Source: an uncultured Saprospiraceae bacterium
GTDB taxonomy: Bacteria; Bacteroidota; Bacteroidia; Chitinophagales; Saprospiraceae
Direction of reading: 5' to 3'
DNA length: 54,521 nucleotides
Assembly (NCBI GenBank): GCA_937995755.1
Contig: CALKJD010000022.1
Coordinates: 1-54,521 of the forward strand
In this document: in pieces, positions 35,286 through 44,010 of the stretch
Numbering within the stretch: position 1 is the first letter of the stretch
Layout of the letters: each line of letters opens with the position of its first letter
Translations under genes and position numbers: made by a program
Notes under the pieces: model-generated
Databases searched by the model: none
Seen by the model: only the letters and a program-made list of their open reading frames with translations
Told to the model about the DNA's origin: nothing

Positions 35286-36332
35286 ATGAGATCACTCTGG
35301 TGGAAAATATTAGGAGTAATTATCTTTCTCTATGTAATCATAGTAGGTATGAGCACTCCGATGAAGCCTGGATTTACTGGCGACGTAGTTCCTTTTTTAC
35401 ATAAAGCAGGAACCAAAGCGACGTTTTCAGTTACCGGATACAATACTCATTTTACTCAGCCAGACACAAAGGCATGGCTCAAGTTAGACTCTAGTTCATT
35501 GGTAGAGATTCATGATATTAATGCCAAGTCAGATGTAGAAGCTATCTTCAGTGTGCAGCTTCCTACACATTTGCCTACTCAAGATAGTACGTTGGATGCC
35601 ACCTTATTAGTGTCCAATAGTAAAGATGGGACTGCTATACTGCCTGGAGCGTTATTCATTACGCAAGAGACGATTGATCCTAATGTCACAAGTTTCAATA
35701 ATATCTCAAAAATAGATTTTCCTCGGTACGAAGGATTTGCATTTCCTTTTCGGTCGACCTTACATGAAACGGTGAGAAATACATTTTTTCATGTAGCCAT
35801 TTGGTTTGCCATGTATACGGTACTGATAGTAGGACTTATTTATAGCATTAGATACCTTATGAGACCTAAGATGCGCTATGATATTATTGCTAGTTCATTC
35901 ACTGAGGTAGGAGTGCTATTGGGCTTCTTGGGTATTATGACAGGTAGTGTCTGGGCTAGATTTACATGGGGTGCATTTTGGACGCCAGATGTAAAGCTTA
36001 ATACTGCGGCATCTTTTATACTTATATACTCGGCTTATCTAGTGTTACGTGCGTCGATGCCAGATCAAGATAGAAGAGCGAAAGTATCTGCGGCGTATAA
36101 TATTTTCGCTTTTGCGACTATGGTTCCTTTGATTATAATTATCCCAAGATTGACAGATAGTCTTCATCCTGGTAATGGAGGTAATCCTGCGCTCGGAGGT
36201 GAGGATTTAGATAATACGTTACGTATGGTTTTTTATCCTGCGATCATTGCTATCACTTTATTGTCGGTGTGGATATCCTCATTGGTAAGCCGATTGAGAT
36301 TGCTGAAAGATGACTATATGAGTCGTAGATAG
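35286..36332 (+). CDS. ccsA: cytochrome c biogenesis / heme export protein CcsA (CcmC-like)
   Basis: The product has 348 residues. One N-terminal helix is followed by about 120 residues of periplasmic-looking sequence, then six hydrophobic segments (residues 165-340). The WWD-type signature is seen as GSVWARFTWGAFWTPDVKL, and heme-ligand-type His residues occur in TLHETVRNTFFHVAIW. CcmC-like proteins present heme at the periplasmic face for attachment to c-type cytochromes. The usual family length is around 220-240 residues; the extra N-terminal domain is notable. A CcmD-like gene follows 105 bp later, which supports the call. The symbol is given at family level. Confidence 0.85.
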   Translation: MRSLWWKILGVIIFLYVIIVGMSTPMKPGFTGDVVPFLHKAGTKATFSVTGYNTHFTQPDTKAWLKLDSSSLVEIHDINAKSDVEAIFSVQLPTHLPTQDSTLDATLLVSNSKDGTAILPGALFITQETIDPNVTSFNNISKIDFPRYEGFAFPFRSTLHETVRNTFFHVAIWFAMYTVLIVGLIYSIRYLMRPKMRYDIIASSFTEVGVLLGFLGIMTGSVWARFTWGAFWTPDVKLNTAASFILIYSAYLVLRASMPDQDRRAKVSAAYNIFAFATMVPLIIIIPRLTDSLHPGNGGNPALGGEDLDNTLRMVFYPAIIAITLLSVWISSLVSRLRLLKDDYMSRR

Positions 36333-36437
36333 TGTATAAAATACGTTTACTAAAGTGAAGACAGTTATGCAATTAATATTATAAAATACTTTGGTAGTCA
36401 GAAAAAAGAGACGATTTTAGCAGAATCAATTATAATA

Positions 36438-36662
36438 ATGAAAAACAAACAATTTCTACTTAGTATCTTTTTGGTGATACTTTCTATTAATCTTTTATCG
36501 GCCGAGTCAGGCTCGATAGATTTTCTACGTAGTACTGGTAAAATATATAGTGTAGTTGCCGTGATCGCGGTAATCTTTCTCGGTATATCTTGGTATCTAT
36601 TTAGACTTGATAACAAAATAACGAAACTGGAAAAAGAAATTTACAATGAAGAAAAAAGATAA
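36438..36662 (+). CDS. CcmD-like small membrane protein
   Basis: The product has 74 residues. A signal-like hydrophobic segment (FLLSIFLVILSINLLSAE) and a second helix (IYSVVAVIAVIFLGISWYLF) are followed by a charged, coiled-coil-like tail (RLDNKITKLEKEIY). This is the layout of CcmD-family proteins, which help release heme-loaded CcmE from the CcmC complex. It overlaps the following glutamate dehydrogenase gene by 17 bp in another frame. Confidence 0.7.
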   Translation: MKNKQFLLSIFLVILSINLLSAESGSIDFLRSTGKIYSVVAVIAVIFLGISWYLFRLDNKITKLEKEIYNEEKR

Positions 36663-38070
36663 TCTCAGTTTTTACGAAAACGTTCAGCGTAACTTCGATA
36701 AGGCTGCTGCACATCTCACATACCCAAAAGGTATTTTAGAGCAGATTAAGGAGTGTAACGCGGTATATCAAATGCGTTTTCCTGTAAAGGTCGGTAACAA
36801 AATAGAAGTTATCGAAGCATACCGTGTACAGCACAGTCATCACAGATTACCAACTAAGGGTGGTATCAGATTTAGCCACCATGTAAATCAAGATGAGGTA
36901 ATGGCGTTAGCAGCACTTATGACTTATAAGTGTGCTATCGTAGATGTACCATTTGGAGGTGCTAAAGGTGGTGTGAAGATCAGCCCAAGAGAATACTCTG
37001 TAGAGGCTCTAGAAAAGATCACTCGTAGATATACAGTAGAGCTTATTAGAAAGAACTTCATAGGACCAAGTAACGATGTGCCTGCACCAGATTATGGAAC
37101 AGGAGAGCGTGAAATGGCTTGGATTCTAGATACTTACTCTACATTCAAAAACGGAAGTGAGATTGATGCTGCAGGTTGTGTTACGGGTAAGCCGGTACAC
37201 CAAAATGGTATTCAAGGTCGTACGGAAGCAACAGGTCGTGGTGTATTCTACGGACTTAAGGAGATGTGTGACGATAAAGATATGATGAAGGAGTTAGGTC
37301 TAGATATGGGTATCGCAGGTAAGACTATGGTAATCCAAGGTATGGGTAACGTAGGATCTTTTGCAGGTCTAATATCTCAGAAAGAAGGTGACGTAAAAGT
37401 AATTGGCGTATCCGAAATAGAAGGTACAATACATGACCCTAATGGATTAGACATGGAAAAGCTGATCAAGTACAGAAAGAAAAATGGTACTATAATCGGT
37501 TTTGGGAAATCTAAAGCGCTCAAAGTAAGAGAAGATTGGGTAAGTCTAGAATGTGATATACTAGTGCCTGCCGCATTAGAATCACAGATTCATAAAGGTA
37601 ATGCAGCTAAGGTGAAAGCTAAGATAGTGGCAGAAGCTGCTAACGGTCCTGTTACTTCTGAAGCTGAGGACATCCTTAATAAAAAAGGTGTCTGTATTCT
37701 TCCTGATATGTATCTTAATGCAGGTGGTGTTACGGTATCTTACTTCGAATGGTTAAAGAATTTATCTCACATGAGATTTGGCCGTATGGAGAAGAGATTT
37801 AATCAAAATACTTATAACAAACTACTTAACTCAGTGGAAGATCTTACAGGTAAGTCTGTAAGTGCTAGAGATAGAGCGATGCTTATCAAAGGAGCTGACG
37901 AAGTAGATTTGGTTAGATCAGGATTAGAGGAGACTATGATTAACTCTTATCAGCAGTTCATTCAGATCTATAAGAGAAGAAAGAATATCACTGATTTAAG
38001 AACAGCGGCATTTGTATGTGCGCTTAATAAAGTAGCAAACGATTATACTACATTAGGAGTATTCCCATAG
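36646..38070 (+). CDS. gdhA: glutamate dehydrogenase (Glu/Leu/Phe/Val family)
   Basis: The product has 474 residues. It interconverts glutamate and 2-oxoglutarate plus ammonia. Substrate-binding and catalytic motifs are visible: KGGIRFSHHVNQDEVMALAA, with TYKCAIVDVPFGGAKGGV holding the catalytic Lys region, and GPSNDVPAPDYGTGEREMAW. The nucleotide-binding fold has the glycine-rich VIQGMGNVGSFAG segment. Length and motifs suit the family; amino-acid choice within the Glu/Leu/Phe/Val group is inferred. The start overlaps the CcmD-like gene by 17 bp, so translation may be coupled. A terminator follows 29 bp after the stop. Confidence 0.9.
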   Translation: MKKKDNLSFYENVQRNFDKAAAHLTYPKGILEQIKECNAVYQMRFPVKVGNKIEVIEAYRVQHSHHRLPTKGGIRFSHHVNQDEVMALAALMTYKCAIVDVPFGGAKGGVKISPREYSVEALEKITRRYTVELIRKNFIGPSNDVPAPDYGTGEREMAWILDTYSTFKNGSEIDAAGCVTGKPVHQNGIQGRTEATGRGVFYGLKEMCDDKDMMKELGLDMGIAGKTMVIQGMGNVGSFAGLISQKEGDVKVIGVSEIEGTIHDPNGLDMEKLIKYRKKNGTIIGFGKSKALKVREDWVSLECDILVPAALESQIHKGNAAKVKAKIVAEAANGPVTSEAEDILNKKGVCILPDMYLNAGGVTVSYFEWLKNLSHMRFGRMEKRFNQNTYNKLLNSVEDLTGKSVSARDRAMLIKGADEVDLVRSGLEETMINSYQQFIQIYKRRKNITDLRTAAFVCALNKVANDYTTLGVFP

Positions 38071-38098
38071 TAGGTATTTGTTTTACGAAATATATTGA

Positions 38099-38134
38099 AG
38101 AGGTTCTTTCCCACAGGAGAGGACCTCTTTTTTT
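38099..38134 (+). terminator. terminator of the ccsA-gdhA operon
   Basis: The stem AGAGGTTCT (38099-38107) pairs with AGGACCTCT (38120-38128) with one G-U pair, followed by seven T residues. Confidence 0.85.
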
Positions 38135-38212
38135 ATTAATGTTATTTATGGGGTATGTATTAGTATGGCTCTATAGAAAAACAACACCTCATTAATTCGC
38201 TCTTAGTTGGGT

Positions 38213-38245
38213 AAAAAAAAGAGCTATAACTTTCGTTATAACTCT
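38213..38245 (-). terminator. terminator of the small HTH gene
   Basis: Read on the minus strand, AGAGTTATAAC pairs with GTTATAGCTCT around a four-base loop, with one G-U pair, and is followed by eight T residues. The mismatch is only tolerated in the minus-strand RNA, which fixes the direction. Confidence 0.85.
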
Positions 38246-38361
38246 TCTGATATTATTTAGGATTTTATTTCGTGATACATTGAATGGATTGCTATCTATA
38301 TCTCATAAGTATGAGTGTACTTTTTAAGTAGTACTGTAAGTGAAACCCAATCCAATCGGTA

Positions 38362-38622
38362 TTAAGTAATAGATGCAGTGTGAACTTCATTAAGTATTCT
38401 AGTTGCTGAATCTAAAATGGCAGTATCTGATAAATTGACATACCCACCGTTTGGGCCTGGCCTGACATGTTTATCTACTATTTCACCTTGATCATATTTC
38501 TTAGCACCAAAGTAGTTTCTTACGGTTTGCTCAGTTATGTTGAGCTCATTGGCAATTTTAGAGACGCTTCCTGTTGGAAGTTGATGCTTGATACGTCTCA
38601 ATTCTGAAAATGTAATATTCAT
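38362..38622 (-). CDS. small HTH DNA-binding protein
   Basis: The product has 86 residues. The N-terminal 40 residues (LRRIKHQLPTGSVSKIANEL then NITEQTVRNYFGAKKY) form a classic helix-turn-helix. A short basic segment (VDKHVRPGPNGGYVNLSD) and a C-terminal helix follow, probably for dimerisation. There is no enzyme or sensing domain. I recall similar small proteins in other Bacteroidota but no characterised member. A 26-bp near-perfect palindrome lies 24 bp upstream of the ATG and is the likely autoregulatory operator. The gene has its own minus-strand terminator and is probably monocistronic. Confidence 0.75.
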   Translation of the reverse strand: MNITFSELRRIKHQLPTGSVSKIANELNITEQTVRNYFGAKKYDQGEIVDKHVRPGPNGGYVNLSDTAILDSATRILNEVHTASIT

Positions 38623-38645
38623 ACACGGTTAGATTTTAGTGAGAA

Positions 38646-38671
38646 AATATTGTAGAACGTTCTGCAATATT
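38646..38671. promoter_or_regulatory. 26-bp palindromic operator upstream of the small HTH gene
   Basis: AATATTGTAGAAC and GTTCTGCAATATT are complementary at 12 of 13 positions, with the centre at AACGTT. A further copy of one arm, TGAATATTGCAG, lies at 38719-38730 in inverted orientation to CTGCAATATTCA at 38662. The site lies directly upstream of the HTH gene. Confidence 0.65.
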
Positions 38672-38903
38672 CAATTATCAAGTTGCTGAAAAGTAGAAAA
38701 TGAATGTATTTCCAACGCTGAATATTGCAGTACCTAAATTATGCAAAAAATAGCGAAGATTGCTATTCGAGGTAAATTAAATTGTGAATTTTAACATTTG
38801 GACTTTCCACAATATCTTTTAAGACTTTCAATTCGAAGTAATAATCTGTTTTACAGATTCATATCTGGTTTTGAAATGATAACTTTTTTAAAACCAAAAG
38901 GGA

Positions 38904-40103
38904 TTATAATTGATTCAATGCTTGTTCAAAGTCTGCTATCAAGTCCTCTACGTCTTCGATACCTACAGAGACCCTTATCATACCATCAGTGATACCATTC
39001 GCTTCTCTTACGGCCTTATCTACATTTAGGTGAGAGCTAGTAGTTGGATGAAGTACAAGAGTATCTACATCGCCTAGGGTAGGAGCATGAGTACAGCATT
39101 GTAATCTGTCAATAGTAGCTAAAGCTTCTGCTTGTCCACCTACCACAGTAAAGCTAAGCATGCCACCCATTTGCGACATTTGCTTTTTGGCTATTTCGTG
39201 ATCTGGATGATCTGGCAGTCCATTATAATTGACATGAGCTACTTTATCGTGTTGAGATAGATACTCTGCGATGGCTTGCGCATTACTACTGTGCTTATCC
39301 ATACGTATCGCCAATGTCTTTAGACCATTAGAGAGTAACCATGCATCAAATGGATTACATGTACTACCATTAAGTTTGAGTGTCTCCCATATCTTTCGAC
39401 TAGCATCGTAGTCGGCTGCGATGATCGCACCAGCGATTGAGTTACCGTGACCGTTGAGGTATTTGGTAGTAGAGTGGATGACATAGTCAGTACCCATACT
39501 CAGCGGACGTTGCAGATATGGTGTGCAAAATGTATTGTCTATCGCAGTAGGTACGCCATACTTTGAGGCTATGATATTGATCGCTTCGATATCTATGCAA
39601 GCCATAGTCGGATTAGCTGGGGTTTCAAAGTATACCATCCGAATGTTGCTATTGTCCTTAAGTATTCGCTCTACACCGTTGAGGTCTTGTAGATTAGTAA
39701 ATATGGTACTAATTCCCATTCTTGATAATAGCTTATTTAGAAGCTCAGTGCTGCCGCCATACAGATTGCCTTGCGTCAGTACGGCATCTCCAGATTGTAG
39801 CGTAGCCATTATCAGAGTCGTGATCGCCGACATGCCAGAGCTAGTTAAGAATCCATAGGCGTCGCCTTTAAGATCATATCCTTCCATTTGAGCAATCTTA
39901 TGAGCTACGGCATCAATGGTCGGATTGCCGTATCGGCCATATACGTGTCCTTTCTTCTTACCAGTAAAAATATCCACGGCTTCTTGCGAATCCTCCATTA
40001 CGAATGATGAACTTAAGTAAAGTGGAAGTTGATGAGGCTTAGTTGATTCATTTCTTACTCCCTCTTTTACACAGTAACTATTGAGCTTGAGTGGCTTATC
40101 CAT
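38904..40103 (-). CDS. PLP-dependent trans-sulfuration enzyme (cystathionine gamma-synthase/lyase or methionine gamma-lyase type)
   Basis: The product has 399 residues. The family is clear from YGRYGNPTIDAVAHKIAQME, SSGMSAITTLIMATLQSGDA, the PLP phosphate loop, VYFETPANPTMACIDI and the Schiff-base lysine in HSTTKYLNGHGNSIAGAI. Members exchange or eliminate the gamma substituent of homoserine esters, cystathionine or methionine. The exact reaction cannot be settled from sequence; there is no neighbouring met gene. The promoter on the minus strand is not clear (TATCTTTC is the best -7-like string). Confidence 0.9.
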   Translation of the reverse strand: MDKPLKLNSYCVKEGVRNESTKPHQLPLYLSSSFVMEDSQEAVDIFTGKKKGHVYGRYGNPTIDAVAHKIAQMEGYDLKGDAYGFLTSSGMSAITTLIMATLQSGDAVLTQGNLYGGSTELLNKLLSRMGISTIFTNLQDLNGVERILKDNSNIRMVYFETPANPTMACIDIEAINIIASKYGVPTAIDNTFCTPYLQRPLSMGTDYVIHSTTKYLNGHGNSIAGAIIAADYDASRKIWETLKLNGSTCNPFDAWLLSNGLKTLAIRMDKHSSNAQAIAEYLSQHDKVAHVNYNGLPDHPDHEIAKKQMSQMGGMLSFTVVGGQAEALATIDRLQCCTHAPTLGDVDTLVLHPTTSSHLNVDKAVREANGITDGMIRVSVGIEDVEDLIADFEQALNQL

Positions 40104-40488
40104 TTAATGGCTTATTTTGATGATTAGCTATTGATTATTTGCAAAGGGAAAGATAGTAATCTAGAAACTTTTATACTGAATAACTGGACGCAAAGTAAAT
40201 TTAGAGACAACAAGTCATAGAGCGATATAACCGCTATAATATTCCATTGTTTAGCGTCGTATTATGATTTGACATCTCAGAGTTAGCGAAAATATTATGT
40301 AGGTAATGATTATATTGATAAATTGCAAATGTAAAAAGCGTTGATAACCTGATGATTGGGTTCTATTTCTGTCAGAATTGCACTCCCTTATAGGAAGGCT
40401 ATTCTTGATATGGATTTAGGGTCTTAAACTAAAGGAAAAACATTATATTTGCGCAGTTTTTGAAAGAGATATAATAATAAAGAATAAT
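40104..40488. other. divergent intergenic region
   Basis: This 385-bp region separates the trans-sulfuration gene and secDF. It holds the secDF promoter at 40444 and presumably the promoter of the other gene; no RNA gene or repeat is seen. Confidence 0.45.
40444..40451 (+). promoter_or_regulatory. Bacteroidota -7 promoter element (TATATTTG) of secDF
   Basis: TATATTTG matches TAnnTTTG exactly and is followed by GCG as at 3291 and 26973. It lies 37 bp upstream of the secDF ATG. Confidence 0.6.
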
Positions 40489-43400
40489 ATGGAAGGAAAG
40501 GGAATGATTAAGTGGCTCCTGATACTAGTAGCAATTGTTTGTGCAATACAGCTATTTTATTTTATACCAACAGGTAACGTAGAAAGCTCTGCAGAAGAGG
40601 CTGGATTAGTTGCTGGAGATCTTAATTCAACAGACTACAAGATAGCTAAATCAAGATACCTAGATTCTATGTCTAGTGAGACGGTTCTTTCTATCCCATT
40701 TTTAAAGGACTACACTTATAGTGAGCTCAAGAGACAGCAGCTTGCATTAGGACTAGACCTTAAAGGTGGTATGAGTACAGTACTAGAAGTTGATCTTAGT
40801 GAATTTTTGAGATCATTAGCTGGTAACAGTAAGAATGAGCCAGCTTTTGTGAAAGCACTTGCAGATGCAAAGGTCGCTCAGAAAAATTCTCAATCTGACT
40901 ACATCACATTATTTGCTGATGCTTACAGAAATCAGACAGACGCTAATAAGCCAACACTTACTAAGTTGTTCCGTAGAGCAGCAGTACTTGGAGAATTTAA
41001 CTCTGAGACTACAGATGGCGAAATCATCAAAGCGCTTAGAGAAAAAGCGAATGAGACAGTAAGTCTTACATTCAATAGACTCAAAGAGAGAGTAGATAGA
41101 CTCGGAGTAGCTCAACCTAACTTATCATTAGATGCAGGTAGAGATCTTATCTTAGTTGAATTGCCAGGGATAGATAACCCAGAAAGAGCAAAAGAATATT
41201 TACAAGCTAGTGCTGCATTAGAATTTTGGGATGTATACCAAACTAATGATCAAGGTATCATAGCTGCATTCCAACAAGCTGACAAGAGATTAGACGATGG
41301 ATCTAACTCTACACCAGAGGAAATTGAAATGGTAGAATCTTATACTCCAATTTATGACAATGATGGAAACGAGATAGGAACAGATACTATAAGAACTCCT
41401 AAAGCTGGAAGTGATTTATTAAATCAAGGTCCTCTATTATCTAAGCTATCTCTTAACAACGGTTCGTACTCACCTACAGTAATGGGTATCGCAGATCGTA
41501 ATGCTAAGGACGATATCATGAAGATGCTTAGAAAACCTGAAATCAGAGCCTTGTTTCCAAAGGACTCTAGATTTGCATGGTCTTATAAACCATTTGTAAA
41601 TGCGGATAATGAGACAACTAAGCAATATGAGTTGTCATTACTAAAGACGGTTCCTGGAAGCGATAAGGCACCACTAGAAGGTGATGTAGTGATAAAGGCT
41701 ACATCTGACACTGATCCATCAACTGGAGAAATCGGAGTAGCTCTTTCTATGAATCCTAAAGGAGCTAAGAAGTGGGGCGAAATGACTACTAAAGCAGCTC
41801 AGCAAGGTAACAGATGTATTGCTATCGTATTAGATAGTATGGTAGTATCTGCACCAAGAGTAAATCAGCCAATTACAGGAGGTAACTCTTCTATCACAGG
41901 AAGTTATACTATCGATGAAGCAGTACAGTTTGCTAACGTACTTGAAGTAGGTAAATTGCCGGCTAAGCTAGAAATCCTTCAGGCTAACACTGTAGGACCT
42001 TCATTAGGGGCTAAGAATATTAGTAGATCTATCTATTCTTTATTAGTTGGATTTGGTCTTCTTTTATTATTCATGGTATTATACTACGGAGGTGGTGGAT
42101 TAATCGCTATTGCAGCATTACTTATCAACTTGTTTTTCATCTTCGGATCATTATCATCATTTGGTACAGTATTGACACTTGCAGGTATTGCAGGGGTTGT
42201 ACTTACTATTGGTATGGCTGTAGATGCCTCGGTAATCATATATGAAAGGATCAAGGAAGAACTTAGAGCTGGTAAGTCTAACTTAGCAGCAATCCAAGAT
42301 GGATTCTCTAACTCTTATTCTGCGATTATTGATGCCAATGTAACTACTATTTTAGTAGCAGGTGTATTAGCATACTTCGGTTTAGGACCGATCAAAGGTT
42401 TTGCAATCGTATTGATTATCGGTGTGATCTGTTCATTATTTACTGCAGTACTAGTAGGTAAGATGATTATTGACTGGTACACTAAAGATAAAGGTAACGA
42501 ACTATCATTCTGGACAGGATTCAGTAAGGACAGATTCGCTAACTTAGATATAGACTGGATGGGTAAGCGTAAGATCGCTTATGTAATCTCAGGAGTTCTT
42601 ATTGTAGCTGGTTTAGCATCTATCTTCACAAGAGGATTTGACTTAGGTGTAGATTTCAAAGGAGGATATGCTTACAATATTCAATTTGCAGAAGGAACAA
42701 ATGTAAATCCTGAGGCTGTAAAGCAAGGACTTGCAGAAGTACTTGGTAATACTCCAGAAGTAAAAGCAATAGATTCAGATAATACACTTAGAGTATTGAC
42801 ATCATACTTAATAGAAGAGAATGGTGAAGATACAGATACGAAAGTAATGGATAAGATCAGAGAAGGTCTGAATAACGTTACTGGAGGAAGTACAACCTTA
42901 GCTGAGTTTATGAATGCTGATGCACCTGATAATATCACTCACATTACACAGAGTAATAAGGTTCAACCTACCATTGCAGATGATATTAAGAAGAGTTCAA
43001 GATATGCAGGTATCATAGCATTGATCCTTATATTCTTATACATATTCTTACGATTTAATAAGTGGCAGTATTCACTTGGTGCGGTAGCTGCATTGGCTCA
43101 CGATGCTTTAGTGGTACTGGGTATATTCTCATTGGCTAATGGATTTTTACCTTTCTCATTATCAGTTGATCAAAACTTTGTAGCTGCGATTCTAACGGTA
43201 ATCGGTTACTCAATCAATGATACAGTAGTAGTATTTGATAGAATTAGAGAGTATATGGGTATCTATACTAACAAGCCTAAGAACGAAGTAATCAATATGG
43301 CAGTAAATTCAACTTTCTCAAGAACGTTGATTACGTCATTCACTACATTATTAGTAGTAATGATCTTATTCTTATTCGGTGGTAGTGCAATCAAAGGTTT

Positions 43401-43602
43401 TGCATTTGCATTAATCGTTGGTATCGTAGTAGGTACATATTCATCAGTATTCGTTGCGACACCAATCGTAAGTGACCTTGCTGATAACTTAAGAACAAAC
43501 AGAAGAACTGGTTCAGGATCTTCTTCGTCATCTTCATCAAAGAAAGGAGGAAGTAGTTTCGGTAGATCTGCTGCAGCAGCATCTGACAGTACAGCTAGTT
43601 AA
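40489..43602 (+). CDS. secDF: protein translocase subunit SecDF (fused SecD and SecF)
   Basis: The product has 1037 residues. SecD and SecF use the proton-motive force to help SecYEG pull proteins across the inner membrane. The SecD half has an N-terminal helix, the QLALGLDLKGGMSTVLEVDL motif, a large periplasmic domain and the membrane segment with VLTIGMAVDASVIIYERIKE. The SecF half starts near residue 690 with the FTRGFDLGVDFKGGYAYNIQ motif and contains SINDTVVVFDRIRE. Fusion of the two proteins is common in Bacteroidota. The C-terminus is a Ser- and Gly-rich tail (GSSSSSSSKKGGSSFGRSAA) that looks flexible. A strong terminator follows. Confidence 0.97.
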   Translation: MEGKGMIKWLLILVAIVCAIQLFYFIPTGNVESSAEEAGLVAGDLNSTDYKIAKSRYLDSMSSETVLSIPFLKDYTYSELKRQQLALGLDLKGGMSTVLEVDLSEFLRSLAGNSKNEPAFVKALADAKVAQKNSQSDYITLFADAYRNQTDANKPTLTKLFRRAAVLGEFNSETTDGEIIKALREKANETVSLTFNRLKERVDRLGVAQPNLSLDAGRDLILVELPGIDNPERAKEYLQASAALEFWDVYQTNDQGIIAAFQQADKRLDDGSNSTPEEIEMVESYTPIYDNDGNEIGTDTIRTPKAGSDLLNQGPLLSKLSLNNGSYSPTVMGIADRNAKDDIMKMLRKPEIRALFPKDSRFAWSYKPFVNADNETTKQYELSLLKTVPGSDKAPLEGDVVIKATSDTDPSTGEIGVALSMNPKGAKKWGEMTTKAAQQGNRCIAIVLDSMVVSAPRVNQPITGGNSSITGSYTIDEAVQFANVLEVGKLPAKLEILQANTVGPSLGAKNISRSIYSLLVGFGLLLLFMVLYYGGGGLIAIAALLINLFFIFGSLSSFGTVLTLAGIAGVVLTIGMAVDASVIIYERIKEELRAGKSNLAAIQDGFSNSYSAIIDANVTTILVAGVLAYFGLGPIKGFAIVLIIGVICSLFTAVLVGKMIIDWYTKDKGNELSFWTGFSKDRFANLDIDWMGKRKIAYVISGVLIVAGLASIFTRGFDLGVDFKGGYAYNIQFAEGTNVNPEAVKQGLAEVLGNTPEVKAIDSDNTLRVLTSYLIEENGEDTDTKVMDKIREGLNNVTGGSTTLAEFMNADAPDNITHITQSNKVQPTIADDIKKSSRYAGIIALILIFLYIFLRFNKWQYSLGAVAALAHDALVVLGIFSLANGFLPFSLSVDQNFVAAILTVIGYSINDTVVVFDRIREYMGIYTNKPKNEVINMAVNSTFSRTLITSFTTLLVVMILFLFGGSAIKGFAFALIVGIVVGTYSSVFVATPIVSDLADNLRTNRRTGSGSSSSSSSKKGGSSFGRSAAAASDSTAS

Positions 43603-43626
43603 AATATAATCAATCCCAATGATTAG

Positions 43627-43661
43627 AGCCTTCTCACAGCAATGTGAGAAGGCTTTTTTTT
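43627..43661 (+). terminator. terminator of secDF
   Basis: A perfect 12-bp stem, AGCCTTCTCACA (43627-43638) with TGTGAGAAGGCT (43643-43654), has a GCAA loop and is followed by a T run. Confidence 0.95.
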
Positions 43662-43928
43662 ATATCGCGTATTTTTATTTCGGTATAAAAAATCGCGTGG
43701 ACAGCGTATTAGGAAAGTGATTTCGGAGATAATACGTGTAGCCTTATTTGCTTTTTCCTCTTTTAAAATTTGGATCCCAAATTAACATTCCTAATAGCGC
43801 AGCCATAAATATTTACAGTAATGATGACGAATACTGTGATGGTTCAGATTAAGCCTTGCGTAGATAGAATAAGGGTCTACTTCTTATGAAATGAGGTTTT
43901 GTTGATAGTTGTATATTTACAAGTATAT
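43662..43928. other. intergenic, one possible 20-residue open frame
   Basis: No standard gene is seen. On the minus strand, 43744-43806 encodes MAALLGMLIWDPNFKRGKSK, a hydrophobic start with a basic end, like the tail of a membrane protein. It could be a micropeptide or a remnant; evidence is weak. Confidence 0.25.
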
Positions 43929-43956
43929 AATACCGTTTACTTAGATTAACGGTATT
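43929..43956. promoter_or_regulatory. inverted repeat upstream of the M49-like gene
   Basis: AATACCGTT (43929-43937) and AACGGTATT (43948-43956) are a perfect 9-bp inverted repeat with a 10-base spacer, one helical turn between arm centres apart by 19 bp. It lies 54 bp upstream of the ATG at 44011, so it may be an operator or a leader hairpin. Confidence 0.4.
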
Positions 43957-44010
43957 GTGCCAAAATTTACAATTGAAATATTTCAGCAGGATTGGTATAA
44001 ATCATATAAA

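Noticed and set aside
38798-38992. Plus-strand open frame of 64 codons
   Set aside because: Runs into the trans-sulfuration gene on the other strand and has no coding character.
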